This document shows, piece after piece, positions 46,101 to 56,980 of a DNA stretch of 64,000 nt. Position numbers and translations under genes: made by a program. Location of the stretch: the NCBI GenBank assembly GCA_949987705.1, contig OX465283.1, positions 166,299,850 through 166,363,849 of the forward strand, read 5' to 3'. Under the pieces are notes generated by a model. That model was not told the origin of the DNA, ran no database searches, and saw only the letters and a program-made list of their open reading frames with translations. How positions within the stretch are numbered: the stretch's first letter is position 1; each line of letters starts with the position of its first letter. The DNA comes from Thereva unica. Its lineage: Eukaryota; Arthropoda; Insecta; Diptera; Therevidae.

Positions 46101-49029
46101 GCCTAACCCATCCCACAATCTGCCTCGCCTGTAAATAATATAAGTAATAAGTAATAGTATAATAAGTTTGGAACAACGTGGTCAATGGATGAATGGGCCT
46201 GTAGAATAAGCAGCAAGGCAAATAAGGTGGTAACTACGATCCGAAAAGAGGATAATAGCGTGCAGCAAAATAAATCAATACCTCGAAGTCCTATCAGGAA
46301 CACCAGTAGCACGTGAAGCCCTTCGCAGTACGATAACGACATCTCAATCTACTTTCTCAAAGGCGCATCAGCACAAGCTGATTCGTCTTGGGTAAGCAGA
46401 TTATTTCAGAAAACCTCCTGGACTGCCTTTTGCAGTAATATAGACCCCAAATCGGAACCTCAAGGCTACGTAAAATATTAACTAAAGCCCCAACCATGCT
46501 TAATTGTGTACGCAAAGAAAACGGCGATTGGTCAGGCTCAAGCAGGGAATCTCTGACACTACTTATGGACACCCACTTCCTATGGCTGAGACAGCTATTA
46601 CGATAAACTCTTCAGACCACAGCTGGTCAAATTCATCATAAGTAGAGCAAGAATTGAATGGGCTGTAAACACCTTCCCACCACATAAATCACCAGGCCCT
46701 GACGGCATAGTGCCGGCACAACTGCAGCGCACCCTTAGTTACATCATGCCCTGGTTGCAGGCCATATTTACAGAGTGCCTTAAAAATAATTGCATTCCTT
46801 CTAGTGGGAAAGAGGTAAAAGTAGTTTTTATACCTACGGCGGGAAAGCGTCCCATGCAATACTCAAAGACTTCAGGCCAATCAGCCTATAATCCTCTCTT
46901 TTAAAGACTCGAAATATATCTGCACAACACGCCTATACAAAGAGCAAATCTACGGATGCTGTTCTTCACTCATTGATTTCAACCATTCAAAAATCACCCG
47001 AGGTCAAGGGGTATACGTTAGTGACATGCGATGGTTGGTAAAAGTGGAGAGTTTCGCGCCTCACTCAAAAGCTAGAAGTCCAAAGAGAGCTGCCCTTATT
47101 TTTTCGTTAACGTCCCTGTCAAATCGGTTTTTATAATTCTTTGTTTTACTACCCTTTTATTATCTTTTTATTACCCTTTTATTACCCGTGGTAATTGCCA
47201 TGCTTTGTGTGAAATCTTATTACAGTTCCAAAGAATGGAAAAACTAAAAAATTCAAGAGTTGGAAATAAAATTATTAAACTGATTATTGTCGAGTCTCTT
47301 TGGCACAAGAATCTTGCTTTATATTGCTCTGTATAAGTAGGTTTCATTAGCAATGGGTGCTTATGTAAAATTTCGCCGAATGTCAAACCAAATACTTGCA
47401 TCCGCTATTCGCCTTAGTCCTTGATGTAGTAAAAATACAGGCACTGAAAATAACTTGCCTTATTGGAGCCTAAATATCAGAAAACTTATAAATTTGGTTA
47501 ACTTGCTCAAAGCAGTATTACATCCGCTTCTTTTATTGCCTGCTTTGTTTATATATGGCATCGGGGTTACAAGAGTACAGGGTGTAAATGATTTTTGTTC
47601 TCAAAAGCAAACCTAGGAAGCCATAAAATAAAGAATACCTATAAATTTTCATTGCACTCAAAGCTCCAGAAACACCGAAACTAAAAACCCGAGTCAGCAA
47701 ATAAAAACTTAAGTCAGAATAAAATTCCAATGGCAAATGGAATTCGCTCTGAAAGTATAAAGGAATAAAACGCTCGCATATACTTACCGAAAACCAATTG
47801 TCCACTAGTTTCAATGTCCTAACAGATTGGGCTAAGGCTGCCGGAATTCTGCATAATCCAGTTCCACTCGCATCCAATTCTTTAAGGCTCCATGAGGCAA
47901 CAAACTCCTGGAGAGAATCACCCAAATCAGGATTATATGCTATGGATAATCCCACTAAATCCGGTATCCCTTGTAAGGCTCTTATGGAGCCGCCCTGGAT
48001 ACTGTTGTGCGATAAGTCCAAATACTGGAGATTCGGCAGCACCAGGAACGTATCCAAATCAATGGCCGAAATGTTATTGTAAGATAAGATCAAAGTATCA
48101 ATGTTCAGCAGATTGTAAAAAGGTTCTTTAAAGATTCCTCCCAGTTGATTCCCCGAAAGGTTGAGGCGTTTTAAGGTCTTTGCCTGCCTAAGGAAATTCC
48201 TGTCCACCTCTTGAATTCGATTACACGACAAATCTAGACTTTGTAGTCCGAGCAGGTTGGATAAGTTGAGGTGCTTCACTGAGCGGAGGTCGTTGTTCCT
48301 CAGGTGTAATTCCCGGAGATTCTCGTTCTTGGTTGACGTGAAGCTCGATATTTGATTCGAGGACAGATTTAGTATTTTTAAGCACGGGCTACTCAAGTTG
48401 AACACCTTCAAGCGGTTCCGGGACAAGTCTAAGTACTGCAGATTCACTAGCTCACTGAGCACACGGGCGTCGACATCACTTAGCAAGTTGTTGGCTAAAT
48501 TCAGGGCCGACACCTCGCTGCGGTTTGATTGTTTCAGGTTTGGCACTGCGTCGCTGTTGAGTTCGAATTTGGTTAAGTTTCTACTGGCTAAGTCTAGGGC
48601 TTTTGTACTATCGTCACTACTTGTCTTGTTTCTGTTATTAAAAAATAATTCTATACTACTATATACATCAGCCGCGGAGCGCTTGCCGAGCTTGTGGAAG
48701 ATCTTATCGGAGGAGGTGGACTTCTTCCAGCGCTTCTGCAGCCGCTGCTCGTCGTTCCTGTAAACCGTCTCCTCATCCCGCAGGATCCTGTGAATCGTGT
48801 CGTATGGGATTTTGCTGAAGTCGTTGTAAGCCTCGAATCTGTTGAGCGACTTCACGTCCTCCGAGTCGGTGTAGGGAATGGGCGGTATTTGTGATGGCTC
48901 GGTCGATACTGGTTGCTCCAATCCAGAAGCAGACTCCACCGGAAACACGAGCACAGGGTGTGTGGCAAGTAATAGGAACACATCGCACAGAATAGAGAAC
49001 TTGAAGCCCCTTTGTTTCATCAGAGGCAT
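40158..49029 (-). CDS. 2mit: LRR transmembrane protein nested in timeout intron 11
   Basis: Gene-level entry. The CDS is two exons on the - strand, 49029-47788 and 43199-40158, joined in phase 0 to about 1427 residues. The order is: signal peptide (residues 1 to about 34); a leucine-rich-repeat domain of roughly a dozen or more LxxLxLxxNxI units (about 155-580, spanning the splice junction); a cysteine-containing C-terminal cap (NPIKCSDLLGIAEWASPCQS); a long Ser/Thr/Lys-rich, apparently disordered ectodomain of over 700 residues; one membrane helix (LLIVIGVTFGMLLTLGLIHV, about 1325-1348); and a 77-residue tail rich in His, Asp and Ser. In Drosophila 2mit is an insect-restricted neuronal gene linked to short-term memory, lying antisense in the eleventh timeout intron; position, strand and architecture all agree here. 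Partners are unknown. Some other LRR-transmembrane gene is the alternative, but synteny argues against it. Confidence 0.92.
43690..44040 (+). mobile_element. Decayed mariner-like transposase fragment
   Basis: Broken + strand frames resemble the HTH-linker region of mariner transposases: LDIAYGSVQEMF (as in I(S/A)YGSVQ), then RHIAAKFDAERLEFHARKG, then NWVYEYDTQSR (as in ETWVYGYDxETK, with the catalytic DE altered to RN). Stops and frame changes are frequent. No inverted repeats were found. Confidence 0.5.
44100..44250 (+). mobile_element. Possible hAT transposase (ZMYM1-like) fragment
   Basis: The + strand reads LENILLDAINEKDIPNR, then DDFDVDILRTQL. This resembles a segment of hAT-derived ZMYM1-type transposases, in which a short helix precedes DDFDxxxLxxQL. 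It is too short to be certain. A perfect 11-bp inverted repeat (44059-44069 and 44083-44093) lies just upstream. Confidence 0.4.
46340..47030 (+). mobile_element. LINE remnant (RT N-terminal part) in 2mit intron
   Basis: The + strand reads LRKILTKAPT, then SSRESLTLLMDTHFL, then PHKSPGPDGIVPAQLQRTLS, then VKVVFIPTAGKR, FRPISL and STDAVLHSLISTIQKSPEVK. These are the linker and first reverse-transcriptase blocks of a Jockey/I/LOA-group LINE, spread over different frames. It stops just before the catalytic aspartate block. The strand is opposite to 2mit. Confidence 0.8.
47788..49029 (-). CDS. 2mit coding exon 1 (signal peptide and most LRRs)
   Basis: Encodes 414 residues. It starts MPLMKQRGFKFSILCDVFLL; a second in-frame ATG is three codons later. 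The hydrophobic core SILCDVFLLLATHPVLVF is followed by small residues, as in a signal peptide. LRRs include LVNLQYLDLSRNRLKVF, LLGLQSLDLSCNRIQEV, AKTLKRLNLSGNQL and LPNLQYLDLSHNSI. The exon ends at LKLVDNWFS with donor TCG|gtaagt. The open frame runs on into the intron for 84 codons without LRR character, which confirms the splice. Confidence 0.93.
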
Positions 49030-50082
49030 TGTAATGCTTATGCTCGCTGGAAACTGTTTAATTGTTTACATTTAGCTGGGCCTAATTTCTTTCAAAGTCT
49101 AGCAGCACTTGGCGCGGCACGAGGGTCCCTTCTAAATAACTTATTAGCACGCCCCTCCGCAAAATTGCAAACATTTATTCTGTTAATTATGTCAATAATT
49201 TAAAATTGGGATCTGATGATGAAATTCTCAAATCCTTGGGCAATCAAAACTGTTGACCTTTCGTCCTTTTCGTGACTTTTGTTCGCCGCAAGTACCTTGC
49301 TGCCCATTTCCACGGAATGTTAACAGAACACGAAATTGGTCTTGTTTTATTGTTTATTCTCAAATGATCCACTTTAGAACTCTTCCTGATACTCAAGGAC
49401 AATTCGTCCCCATTTTCCTGCGACTCTTGTATACATCAGTTCACCGAAAGCATCCTCCTAAGCGGCGGGGTCCCACCTGTTCCATTCAATTTGCTTCAAG
49501 ATGACTTCGGTCCCGGTGTAAACATTTTATTGCTACAATGAGCTCATTGAAACAAAATGAGACTTTTTCGTCCTGGCTGGGGCGCCTTGTCGCCCTCCTT
49601 TATTATTAGAAACGGTTTCTTTTGTCCTTGCCGGGTCCTGCTTTTACCTGACGTAGATTTCGGCGCTGCTTTGTATGCAAACGGGGGACATCAAAGTCAA
49701 TTTCGTTGGCAGAATGTTCTGTAAAGAAAATAAAAACAAAGAATTGTTAATTGATAAGTACAGTGGGGGGATGGGATAGTTAGCTGAGAGTGGCAGCTGG
49801 GCGGGGGCGGCGCCTTGTTGCCTTGTTATGGAAACTTTTATGCTCGGGAAAATATAAATTTTTTTGCAAGCGGGAACCGATCGAATTTTTCGGGCAGCGA
49901 TGATATTTTCAAGGTTAAGTCCCTTGTCAATTTTCGGGTCGTCATTCGGGTCCGTTAAGTTTTAATGATACCTTTATTTCACTCTGGTAGTGATCAAGTG
50001 AAGCGTGATATAAGGCATGAGTTAGCATAGCGCTTGGGATCACAAATCTAACTGAACACTGCAAACATTCACATTACATACA

Positions 50083-50290
50083 GGGTTTTTCAACAAGAGG
50101 TGCAATTTTACATTTTTACCGCAATAGACATATAGTTTCACGAGCTGTGAGCGACAGTTGGCGCCGTCCTGCTGAAAATAGACGTCGTTCACATCTATAG
50201 CATCAATTTCAAACCAAGAAAGTCAGTAAACATCGTTCGGTAACTGCAACGGTCTAGCCAGCAGCAAAGTATGGCTCGGTTAGACCGTCA
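50083..50290 (-). mobile_element. Tc1/mariner-type transposase fragment and terminus
   Basis: The - strand reads YRTMFTDFL, then DVNDVYFQQDGANC, matching the QQDGATCHTA motif around the second catalytic aspartate of Tc1/mariner-type transposases. It ends at CAGGGTTTTTCAACAAGAGG (50083 on the + strand), which looks like an element terminus. No partner terminus was found. Confidence 0.5.
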
Positions 50291-50364
50291 AATGTCAATG
50301 AGAGCTTCAGGACAAGAGTAAACGCTTCCAACGTCAATAGAATAGGTTTGCTGGCTTAAGATTT

Positions 50365-50925
50365 GTTGAAGGTTAACTGCAAAAGTTCACGAAAAGCTCA
50401 CCATTGTTATTAGCAACTTGGCTTATTCCAATTGTGTGTTCAGGGCCGGCGTTATTGGGGCCGATCTGTGCGTTCAAGTCACTCATCAAAACAATGAGGG
50501 CTCCCCTTGGAATAGATTGAAAAACTTCATTCAGTTGCATAACTCGTCGTTGATGCCATTTTCTGCGCCTTCAGTTGGAGCGTAGCATTGGACTACCGTA
50601 GTACTTCTCCGTCTGATATGCAGACGCACGGTACTAATCCTCTCAGAAACTGATCATCAGCTAATGAGGCTGGACCTGGCTTCCTTGGCTTCTCCCAGAA
50701 TATAAGGATTCACCGCTTTGGGAAGATATGTTCCCCGTATCGAGCCATCTGATCTCGGTGCCATGACCTTGACTTTATACCGGTTCATCTCGTTCAGGAC
50801 TTCAACCAGCCGTCCATCAGCAAGCAGTGTTTTCACATTCCATGATCCGATTTGTGTACTGGTTCTGGTTCGAAAAGTAATGTTCGTTGTCGTGTTAACC
50901 ATCCGGTTCTGAGGCATTGCCGATT
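50365..50925 (-). mobile_element. RTE-like LINE endonuclease fragment
   Basis: On the - strand, TQIGSWNVKTLLADGRLVEV and LNEMNRYKVKVMA match the start of an RTE-type APE endonuclease (GTWNVRTLL...EM.RYK..ILG). Further on, VQCYAPTEGAENGINDELCN and LNAQIGPNNAG match the QCYAPTE and GDFNAKVG blocks (the catalytic D is S-D shifted here). Between them the sequence is shortened, and frames change. No reverse transcriptase follows. Confidence 0.78.
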
Positions 50926-51159
50926 TGCCGGGTTTGTAAACCTCAGCCCAACCGACTTAAAATTTTGTTTTGTGGCGTAGATAACTCGCCATTATACTCG
51001 TCCCGTTAGCTCCTTCCGAAGAAGTACCCGGGGCATCGCGAGGAGGTGGGATCAGGCTTGTTAACAGAGCTGCTAGGCTAGGAGCTGCTTTTTCTTACTG
51101 ATCGAACCTTTCGGGGTGTCATAACATAGTTTATCCTCGTGATGACAGTAGTTTTGGTG

Positions 51160-51987
51160 ATTTCGCTTTTATTTATCGAGGATCACGATCCTTACTCGAT
51201 CACAATCCTTAAATCCAGCAACTTTCGCCCTTAGATCGTAGCGGACGACCGTAGCGGCTTCATCTGTCGCTGGCCGATTGCAGATTCCACCGGAACGTCT
51301 CGTTGATTTCAGCTAGTTTCGCTCGTAGTGCAGAGGAGTATTCGCTAAATGGTTGGCTTGTTTCTGGCGCGACGCCAAACTTTAAATCGCCTAGAAGCGT
51401 AATCTGTTTCCCGAAGATCATCTTTGCAGGCGCCTGATCGTTAGAACTGTGTATACCTGTCCTGTATTCTATTCGTCTTCCTTAGATGTTCATCAATGGT
51501 CCGGCTGAATCTGTCGCTGGCAATGCTCCCGTCAAGTCAATCGTCAATCAATCTTACGAATAGCGGGCCAACATTTTACTGTTGCGTTTTCGCTCTGGGT
51601 TTCGTCGACAAGGCCTTTGGCTGCGATGCAGAGCGTGCATTTGTGACACCATTCCTCGACGACGTCCTTCATATGGAGATAGTAAAAATGTTCTCTTACT
51701 GTCCCCTGGGTTTTGTTGATCCCTAAGTGACCGCCGGATCTTCCATCATGAAACTCGCAAAGACTGGGTACGAGTACTTGCATCATAAGCGACGTCCCAT
51801 TATTGGATTCCCATTTCCTTTTCAAAATCCCTTTTTGTATGTCCAGTTGCTCCCACTGTGCCCAGTAACTCTTGAGCGTTTCACTCTTTGGTGAGATAGA
51901 TGTCTTTCCACTATGGCCTGCGGTCTTCATGCTCCTTCTATACCAAGAGATGTGATATGTAGGAGTCGTTTCTCTAGGAATGGCCAA
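51160..51987 (-). mobile_element. Ty3/gypsy integrase fragment
   Basis: The - strand encodes LCEFHDGRSGGHLGINKTQG, then FYYLHMKDVVEEWCHKC and CIAAKG: the HHCC zinc-binding domain of gypsy integrase. The region toward 51160 encodes PAKMIFGKQITLLGDLKFGV and LRAKLAEINETFRWNLQSAS, the tail of the integrase. The DDE core between them is deleted. The frame is broken by stops, and no LTR was identified. Confidence 0.82.
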
Positions 51988-53859
51988 GCTCTTCTGGGTG
52001 GTTTGAATTTTGGTAGTTTCACATATCGCCCTGTATTTTTGTCACCTTATAACCTATTTTCATGAATAAGGAAACAGTACTCACAATACTCCCATCTATC
52101 TAAAATTGTCAAAGTGACCGTGATCAAGCGACTACACGCGTTGCCCTATCCCCACCACTCGAGTAACCTCACCAACAAATTGGGGCAATATTTCTGGCGC
52201 ACACTGTATAAAGGCGATTTTGTGGTAATCGTGAAATTAATACTTTCCGGAAAAAGATTTTAATGTTCTAATTTCACCGAAATTACCCCTACACTCGCAC
52301 TAACACTTCTTCTGAATGATTACGAAGGTAGCAGCTAGTGGTGAGACATAATTCGCGATTAAACTCTATGCCCGGGGCGACATTATAACCAGGAGAAGTG
52401 GCATGGAGGTGGAAAACTGATATTGCTTTTAATTTTTATTTGGATTCCATAATTTATCATTCCTTCGACTATTGACTTTACTAAAAGTTTTCGCTAAAAG
52501 GTTTTCGAGTCTAGTTTTTTCTGCACATGGACATCTTGTATAGATCTAGTTCCCATGCTTTTATGCTTCACACTAAACCCATTAGAGAATCCCACAAAAC
52601 TGTCAAGTCACTGCTTTCAAAGGAAGCATACCATTCGCAACTGAATCATGTCCTTAGCGAAATACGCAATGTTTCATTCATTATTAATTAATTTCCCTTA
52701 AAGGAGTTGCTGAGTGGGACCCCCGAAAAAATTATCCTTGCAGCAATAAAAATTTTAAGAAACGTCATCGTACTTTAGGGTTTCATCATCAAGGATCTGT
52801 TCCCATGCCAGGGATAAGGGACGTCGCAGGGTGATTGGTTTTCTCTTTCGAAAAATTCACTTGAATGAACATCAAAGGCTGATGATATAAACTCCATCAA
52901 TATTCCTTCTCCTCAGCCTCTAGTAAACGGCGTTTTTGCGCGACGAAATTCGTCACAACTCCTCAGATCTAGGACGACGTTCTGCCCTCATCAGCTTTAA
53001 GGTCCCAGCGTCTGTTGGCTGCTTTATTTCTAGGAGTTCCGCCGAAATGTGCTTAATTCCACGGGATTTTTTTATTAACTGAGCTAGCTCATTTGCAGCG
53101 AGCTCTCCGTCGGCAGCCTCGAATATCCTTCATCGTAATCACATTTCTCGACAAGCAAAGCCACGGTCTGGAGCTGCTTGAATGAAACATGTGAATGCCA
53201 GGCACCCAGGATGTCACTCGAAACTTTTAGTTAATTAAATGGAAATCTCCCAATCTCCCTGCTAATTCGAGCGCCCGAAAGTATTACACCCAATTATTTT
53301 AGGAGGAGACGTCGCGGAGCGATAATCTCTATTACGGCGTAACTATGACTTCAAAGAAACTCCTCTTAGCGCACTAAGCGACGTTTGTGTTCCCGACGTG
53401 AGTATTGTATCCTGGCTGGATCCCGGCTGTAGTGGTGAAGCTCCTCGTCCTCATATCTCCTGCAGCACGAGCAATCGGCGGTGATAATATTGCGCGCAGA
53501 GCCTCGATTGAAATTCCTGGTAATGAATTAATTTTCGCAAAGCTGTCAACTCTCGCATACGAGCTTGTGATGGGGTTCGTGCCGTTGATGCCGACATTTA
53601 ATCACGGTGCTTGACATGAAATGAAGAACCATTTGGAAGCTACTGATACATGCTGTTTATAGTTCTGGTATCGATTGTGATGCTTGGGGCTGGGAGACTG
53701 GCATTGAGGATTCATCTCTTAATAAATGAAACTTGAGGAGATGGTTTTCAACATAAACATGTGTTTCATAACATCAATTTCAAGGCGTTTCATGCAATTA
53801 GAGTTAATGGGATTTCCCCTTGATGCTTGCGGTAGCGAAATTGTTCGATTATGATGAAA

Positions 53860-54095
53860 AGGTCCCAGCTCAAGATGCTTATCTCAGTGGTAGATCCACT
53901 GAGACAGTTTCGCAAGAGATAGTGCGGACTATCGAAATTGACTCTACGTTACGAACGATATACCTTGGAAGCCTTTTTAGACATAGAAAGCGTCTTTAAT
54001 AATATGGGCATTGAATCCATTCGAGTAGCTCTCATAGCCACAAACATGGTAGCAAGCGTTATGCAATGATTGGCGTTCGAGCTCGTGAATAATCC
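53860..54095 (+). mobile_element. LINE remnant (RT D-block)
   Basis: The + strand reads QDAYLSGRSTETVSQEIVRT, then, after a frame change, TLEAFLDIESVFNNMGIESI and RVALIATN. These are the QYAY..GKSTETAL and LDIEGAFNN blocks of the same LINE group found at 46340 and 60400. The hairpin repeat at 54110 adjoins it immediately. Confidence 0.7.
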
Positions 54096-54160
54096 CAGCA
54101 TTGTTGGGAGCCAAGCTGACCAAGACAATACAGGACAAGGGCAAGACAAGGCTGCAAAAT

Positions 54161-54480
54161 CAAGATAGCAAGACTTTTTGCTCATCACTAAGTGCCAAAA
54201 GCCTTACAGTGATGAGCGAAAAGTCTTGTCTTCCACATTTAGCAATCCCAAGACAAGTCTGCAAGACTTTCTGCAAGACTTTTTGCAAGACTTCTTGCAA
54301 GACTTTTTGCAGGACTTTTTGCTCATTGCTGCAAGACTTAGTGATGAGCAAAAAGTCTTGCTATCTTGGTCTTTCACTCTTCTGTAGTCCTTTCTTATCT
54401 TGGTCTAGCTTTGGTTTTGCTAAATGTGCAAGCAAAGGCAAAACTGCAAGACCAGCCTTGCTCATCACTAGGTCAACCAG
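54161..54480. repeat. Hairpin and tandem repeat around GCAAGACTTTTT and TAGTGATGAGCAA
   Basis: A perfect 32-bp inverted repeat lies at 54161-54192 and 54337-54368. Between the arms, a 12-bp unit (GCAAGACTTTTT with variants) repeats in tandem at about 54259-54325. Additional copies of the (C)TTAGTGATGAGC motif occur at 54202 (forward) and about 54464 (inverted). The motif looks like a hAT-type terminus, so this may be several nested ends of a miniature element, but no target duplication was found. Confidence 0.65.
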
Positions 54481-55494
54481 TTCCTCTAGGATCATTTAGT
54501 CTAAACTGCTTTACCTCTGAGCGTAACTGCTTCACATAAGGAAAGAGTCCACAGAGATGTCTTACAAAAGAAGTGGGTAGGTACTGGGACACTTTGAGTG
54601 GGTTAAAAATATTATTAAATAGTCAATTGCCATCTATTAATAGTGATTAATTACCCATTAACAGGTAATAAAAGCCATTGTGTAGACAATAAACCCACCT
54701 TTTAATGTCCTTGGTCGAAAATCTATTTTTTCCCAGGCTAAAGTGTCCCAGTACCTACTGAGGTATTAGAGTCCTGCCTTGTAGACATTGTTTGCTGACC
54801 CTTAATCATAGCAGCAAGTCTCCTGTCTATATTCTTATTGTTTTTCAGCATGATACATAATAGCATGACAATGAACTTACTCTTCACCAAGACATTATTC
54901 AGTTTACTGAACTGTTCAGTTTACGGCTTTGCTCACTTATTGGTCTAATGCTGTTTCTGAAGACTTGTTAGCCTTATACGTGTGCTGGCCTTTACTAAAA
55001 CATCTACTCGTCAGCATAGAGCTTTGCAGATCGTGTACCACCTCCCCCACAAATAAAAATAGAAACGATGTTACTATGATCCGTCTGACGATTTGGATTC
55101 ACTGCAATCCTTCATACCATTACCAGGCTTGGGGGGAACATTAGCTTGGTTTCTCTCCACACCGTCAGAATATGACCTGTTGTTTAACAGGATCCAATAT
55201 TCCACGACATCTAAGTGCAATGACATCTTTCCCACTTGACAAAGCCATAAAAATGTAGTTCACAATGGTCATAAAACATCGTATACGCAATTTCATCAAC
55301 GTAGCATATCGACAGCTCGTTAATCCCTGGGTAATTTTTTCCCAATTTAAACTCACATAAAATTGCAGTTGGAAAAAGCGATAACATTTTTCCGATAACA
55401 CCTAAATCGATAAACCATCTAAGATTGAAATTGTTCATAGAGTTAAAATTTATCCAATTCAACAAAAAAAAAACAGAGAAAAGCGAGAGAAGAA

Positions 55495-55884
55495 GTGATG
55501 AAAACCACTGAAAAGTATGTCAACTCGTCTTATTTCGGGCATTCAAAACTTTTGTTTGTGTGTTCTTTTATCAAATCCGAGCAAGTTTTCAGCGATTTTT
55601 TCCTAAGTTATGACAAAAGACCGAATTTTTTCATTGGAAAACTTTTTCAATTTACCAAAAAGCTTTTGTTAAAAGTTGAAATTGTCCATAATGGAAGAGT
55701 TCAATTCCTTCTATCGATCTATGCCAAAAAGGTGAAATTGTCATACCTTTCGACAATTTTATATTTATTTTTGTTTGAAAAAGAAGAAGAGGAATATTTG
55801 TGCGATAATAAATGGATGGATTTGCGCGAAATTTTTGGGCGTACTATATTTATTTTTCCACTCACCATATTGAAGTTCTTATGA
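55495..55884 (+). other. Unrecognised 129-residue open frame
   Basis: An AT-rich frame beginning MMKTTEKYVNSSYFGHSKLL, rich in Phe, Leu and Lys. I recognise no motif, no transposon similarity and no splice pattern. In such AT-rich DNA it could be chance; it is listed only because it is the longest unexplained + strand frame in the right third. Confidence 0.15.
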
Positions 55885-56311
55885 ACCAATCATATTGTTT
55901 TGTGGATACAGTACAGATTATGTGAGGTAGATCAAAACAAAATTGATTGAAAAGATAACGAGCGAAAGCCCCAAATCCCATAATTCTAAAATTGTGACCA
56001 GTCACAAGTCACAAGCTTTGGTGACTCGCGCTTACTTCTTATAACTTCTTTTTTATGTTTACATGTCAATATTGAAAGAAGTTACGTCTATTTCACTTCT
56101 ACTTAGCTTCTACGTTACTTTTCATTTAGTATAGGGCTTCAAGTTGAGACTCACCACACACTTTTGATTGCGCTGTGACTTGTGACTGCTTACTGAATGC
56201 AAATCTAAGCGCGTTTGGCTGACCTGTGGCGCCTAAACAAACGGGGAGGCTACTATGCTACTTTCTGGCGTTCGATTAAAAATTTTGGTGTAGAATTTAG
56301 CCATATCTTCA

Positions 56312-56980
56312 GGCCCCCTTTCACATACAGGTCGACAGCAGGCCGTGGCCTGAAAGCTTTGCCTTAAAGCCAAGTATCACCACACATTCACCGGCCGCCA
56401 ACTTAATGTGTGTGGGCATTTATCGCTAGTTTGTTCCTGAAGCTCTGAACTTCTATTAATTTAGTCTCAAGTCGTGAATTTACGGCACGAATTCACGCCG
56501 TATCGAATTGGAACTGAAAGCAAGGCGCGAAAACCATCCTCATTTGCTTTCGCGCTTGTACGCGTGTGTTCACGGCGTGAGTCTGGAGCCGCCTTAAGGA
56601 ATAAACAGATTGGCGCGGAGGCGGTGACAGCGGCCGTCTGCCAGAGAATTTCCTATACATTTGATTTCTCCGCCATCCCATTGTGTTAGCAAATATGGTG
56701 GTCCGTGCCACCGCGCTAATCTGTTTGTACCTTTACAGTTTTCGTTGAGAACATGAACATTTTTGCACTTGAATTAACAATCTGCTATGCTAAACTGTCG
56801 TCTTCGCCTGTGTGTCTGTAGGAAATCACGACGTCTCCTGCATGCCACGGCCTGTCAGGCAGATACCTGAAGTCCTCTTCACTCAGTCAAACTGATTAAT
56901 ATGTGGCCTACATCGGGCCGTGCCTGCCGTTCAGGCTTGACGGCCATGGCCTGCCGGCGGCCTGTAAGTGAATGGGAGTC
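56312..56980. mobile_element. TIR element, copy B
   Basis: Imperfect inverted ends: GGCCCCCTTTCACATACAGG (56312-56331) against the reverse complement of CCTGTAAGTGAATGGGAGTC (56961-56980). The match continues inward as GCAGGCC(A/G)TGGCC. The interior and the right flank to about 57090 match copy A near 27998-28640, including ATGAACATTTTTGCACTTGA. A second small element is nested at 56597-56732. No protein is encoded. Confidence 0.72.
56597..56732. mobile_element. Harbinger-like miniature element nested in copy B
   Basis: 136 bp with inverted ends AGGAATAAACAGATTGGCGC (left) and the reverse complement of GCTAATCTGTTTGTACCT (right). TTA is duplicated on both sides (56594-56596 and 56733-56735). 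Copy A of the host repeat has the same sequence without the insertion, which confirms both ends. A TTA/TWA duplication is typical of PIF/Harbinger elements. Confidence 0.78.

Larger units (their letters stand above)
43200..47787 (-). other. 2mit intron 1
   Basis: A 4.6-kb intron on the - strand with donor gtaagt and acceptor tcctttcag. It contains a decayed mariner-like stretch (about 43690-44040), a hAT transposase fragment (about 44100-44250) and a LINE fragment (about 46340-47030), all on the + strand. The part at 44400-46300 holds nothing that I recognise. Confidence 0.85.

Noticed and set aside
47533..47787. 2mit exon 1 frame continuing to 47533
   Set aside because: LRR periodicity stops at the donor at 47787 and resumes at 43199, so the extension is intron read-through.
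50451..50461. CAGGGCCGGCG, identical to the left end of the hAT element at 21904
   Set aside because: Here it lies inside the RTE endonuclease coding remnant and encodes part of its NNAGPE stretch. No partner end or duplication is present, so the match is coincidental.
54178..54387. Frame encoding repeated LQDFLQDF heptad-like units
   Set aside because: It is the translation of the GCAAGACTTTTT tandem array inside an inverted repeat, not a protein repeat under selection.
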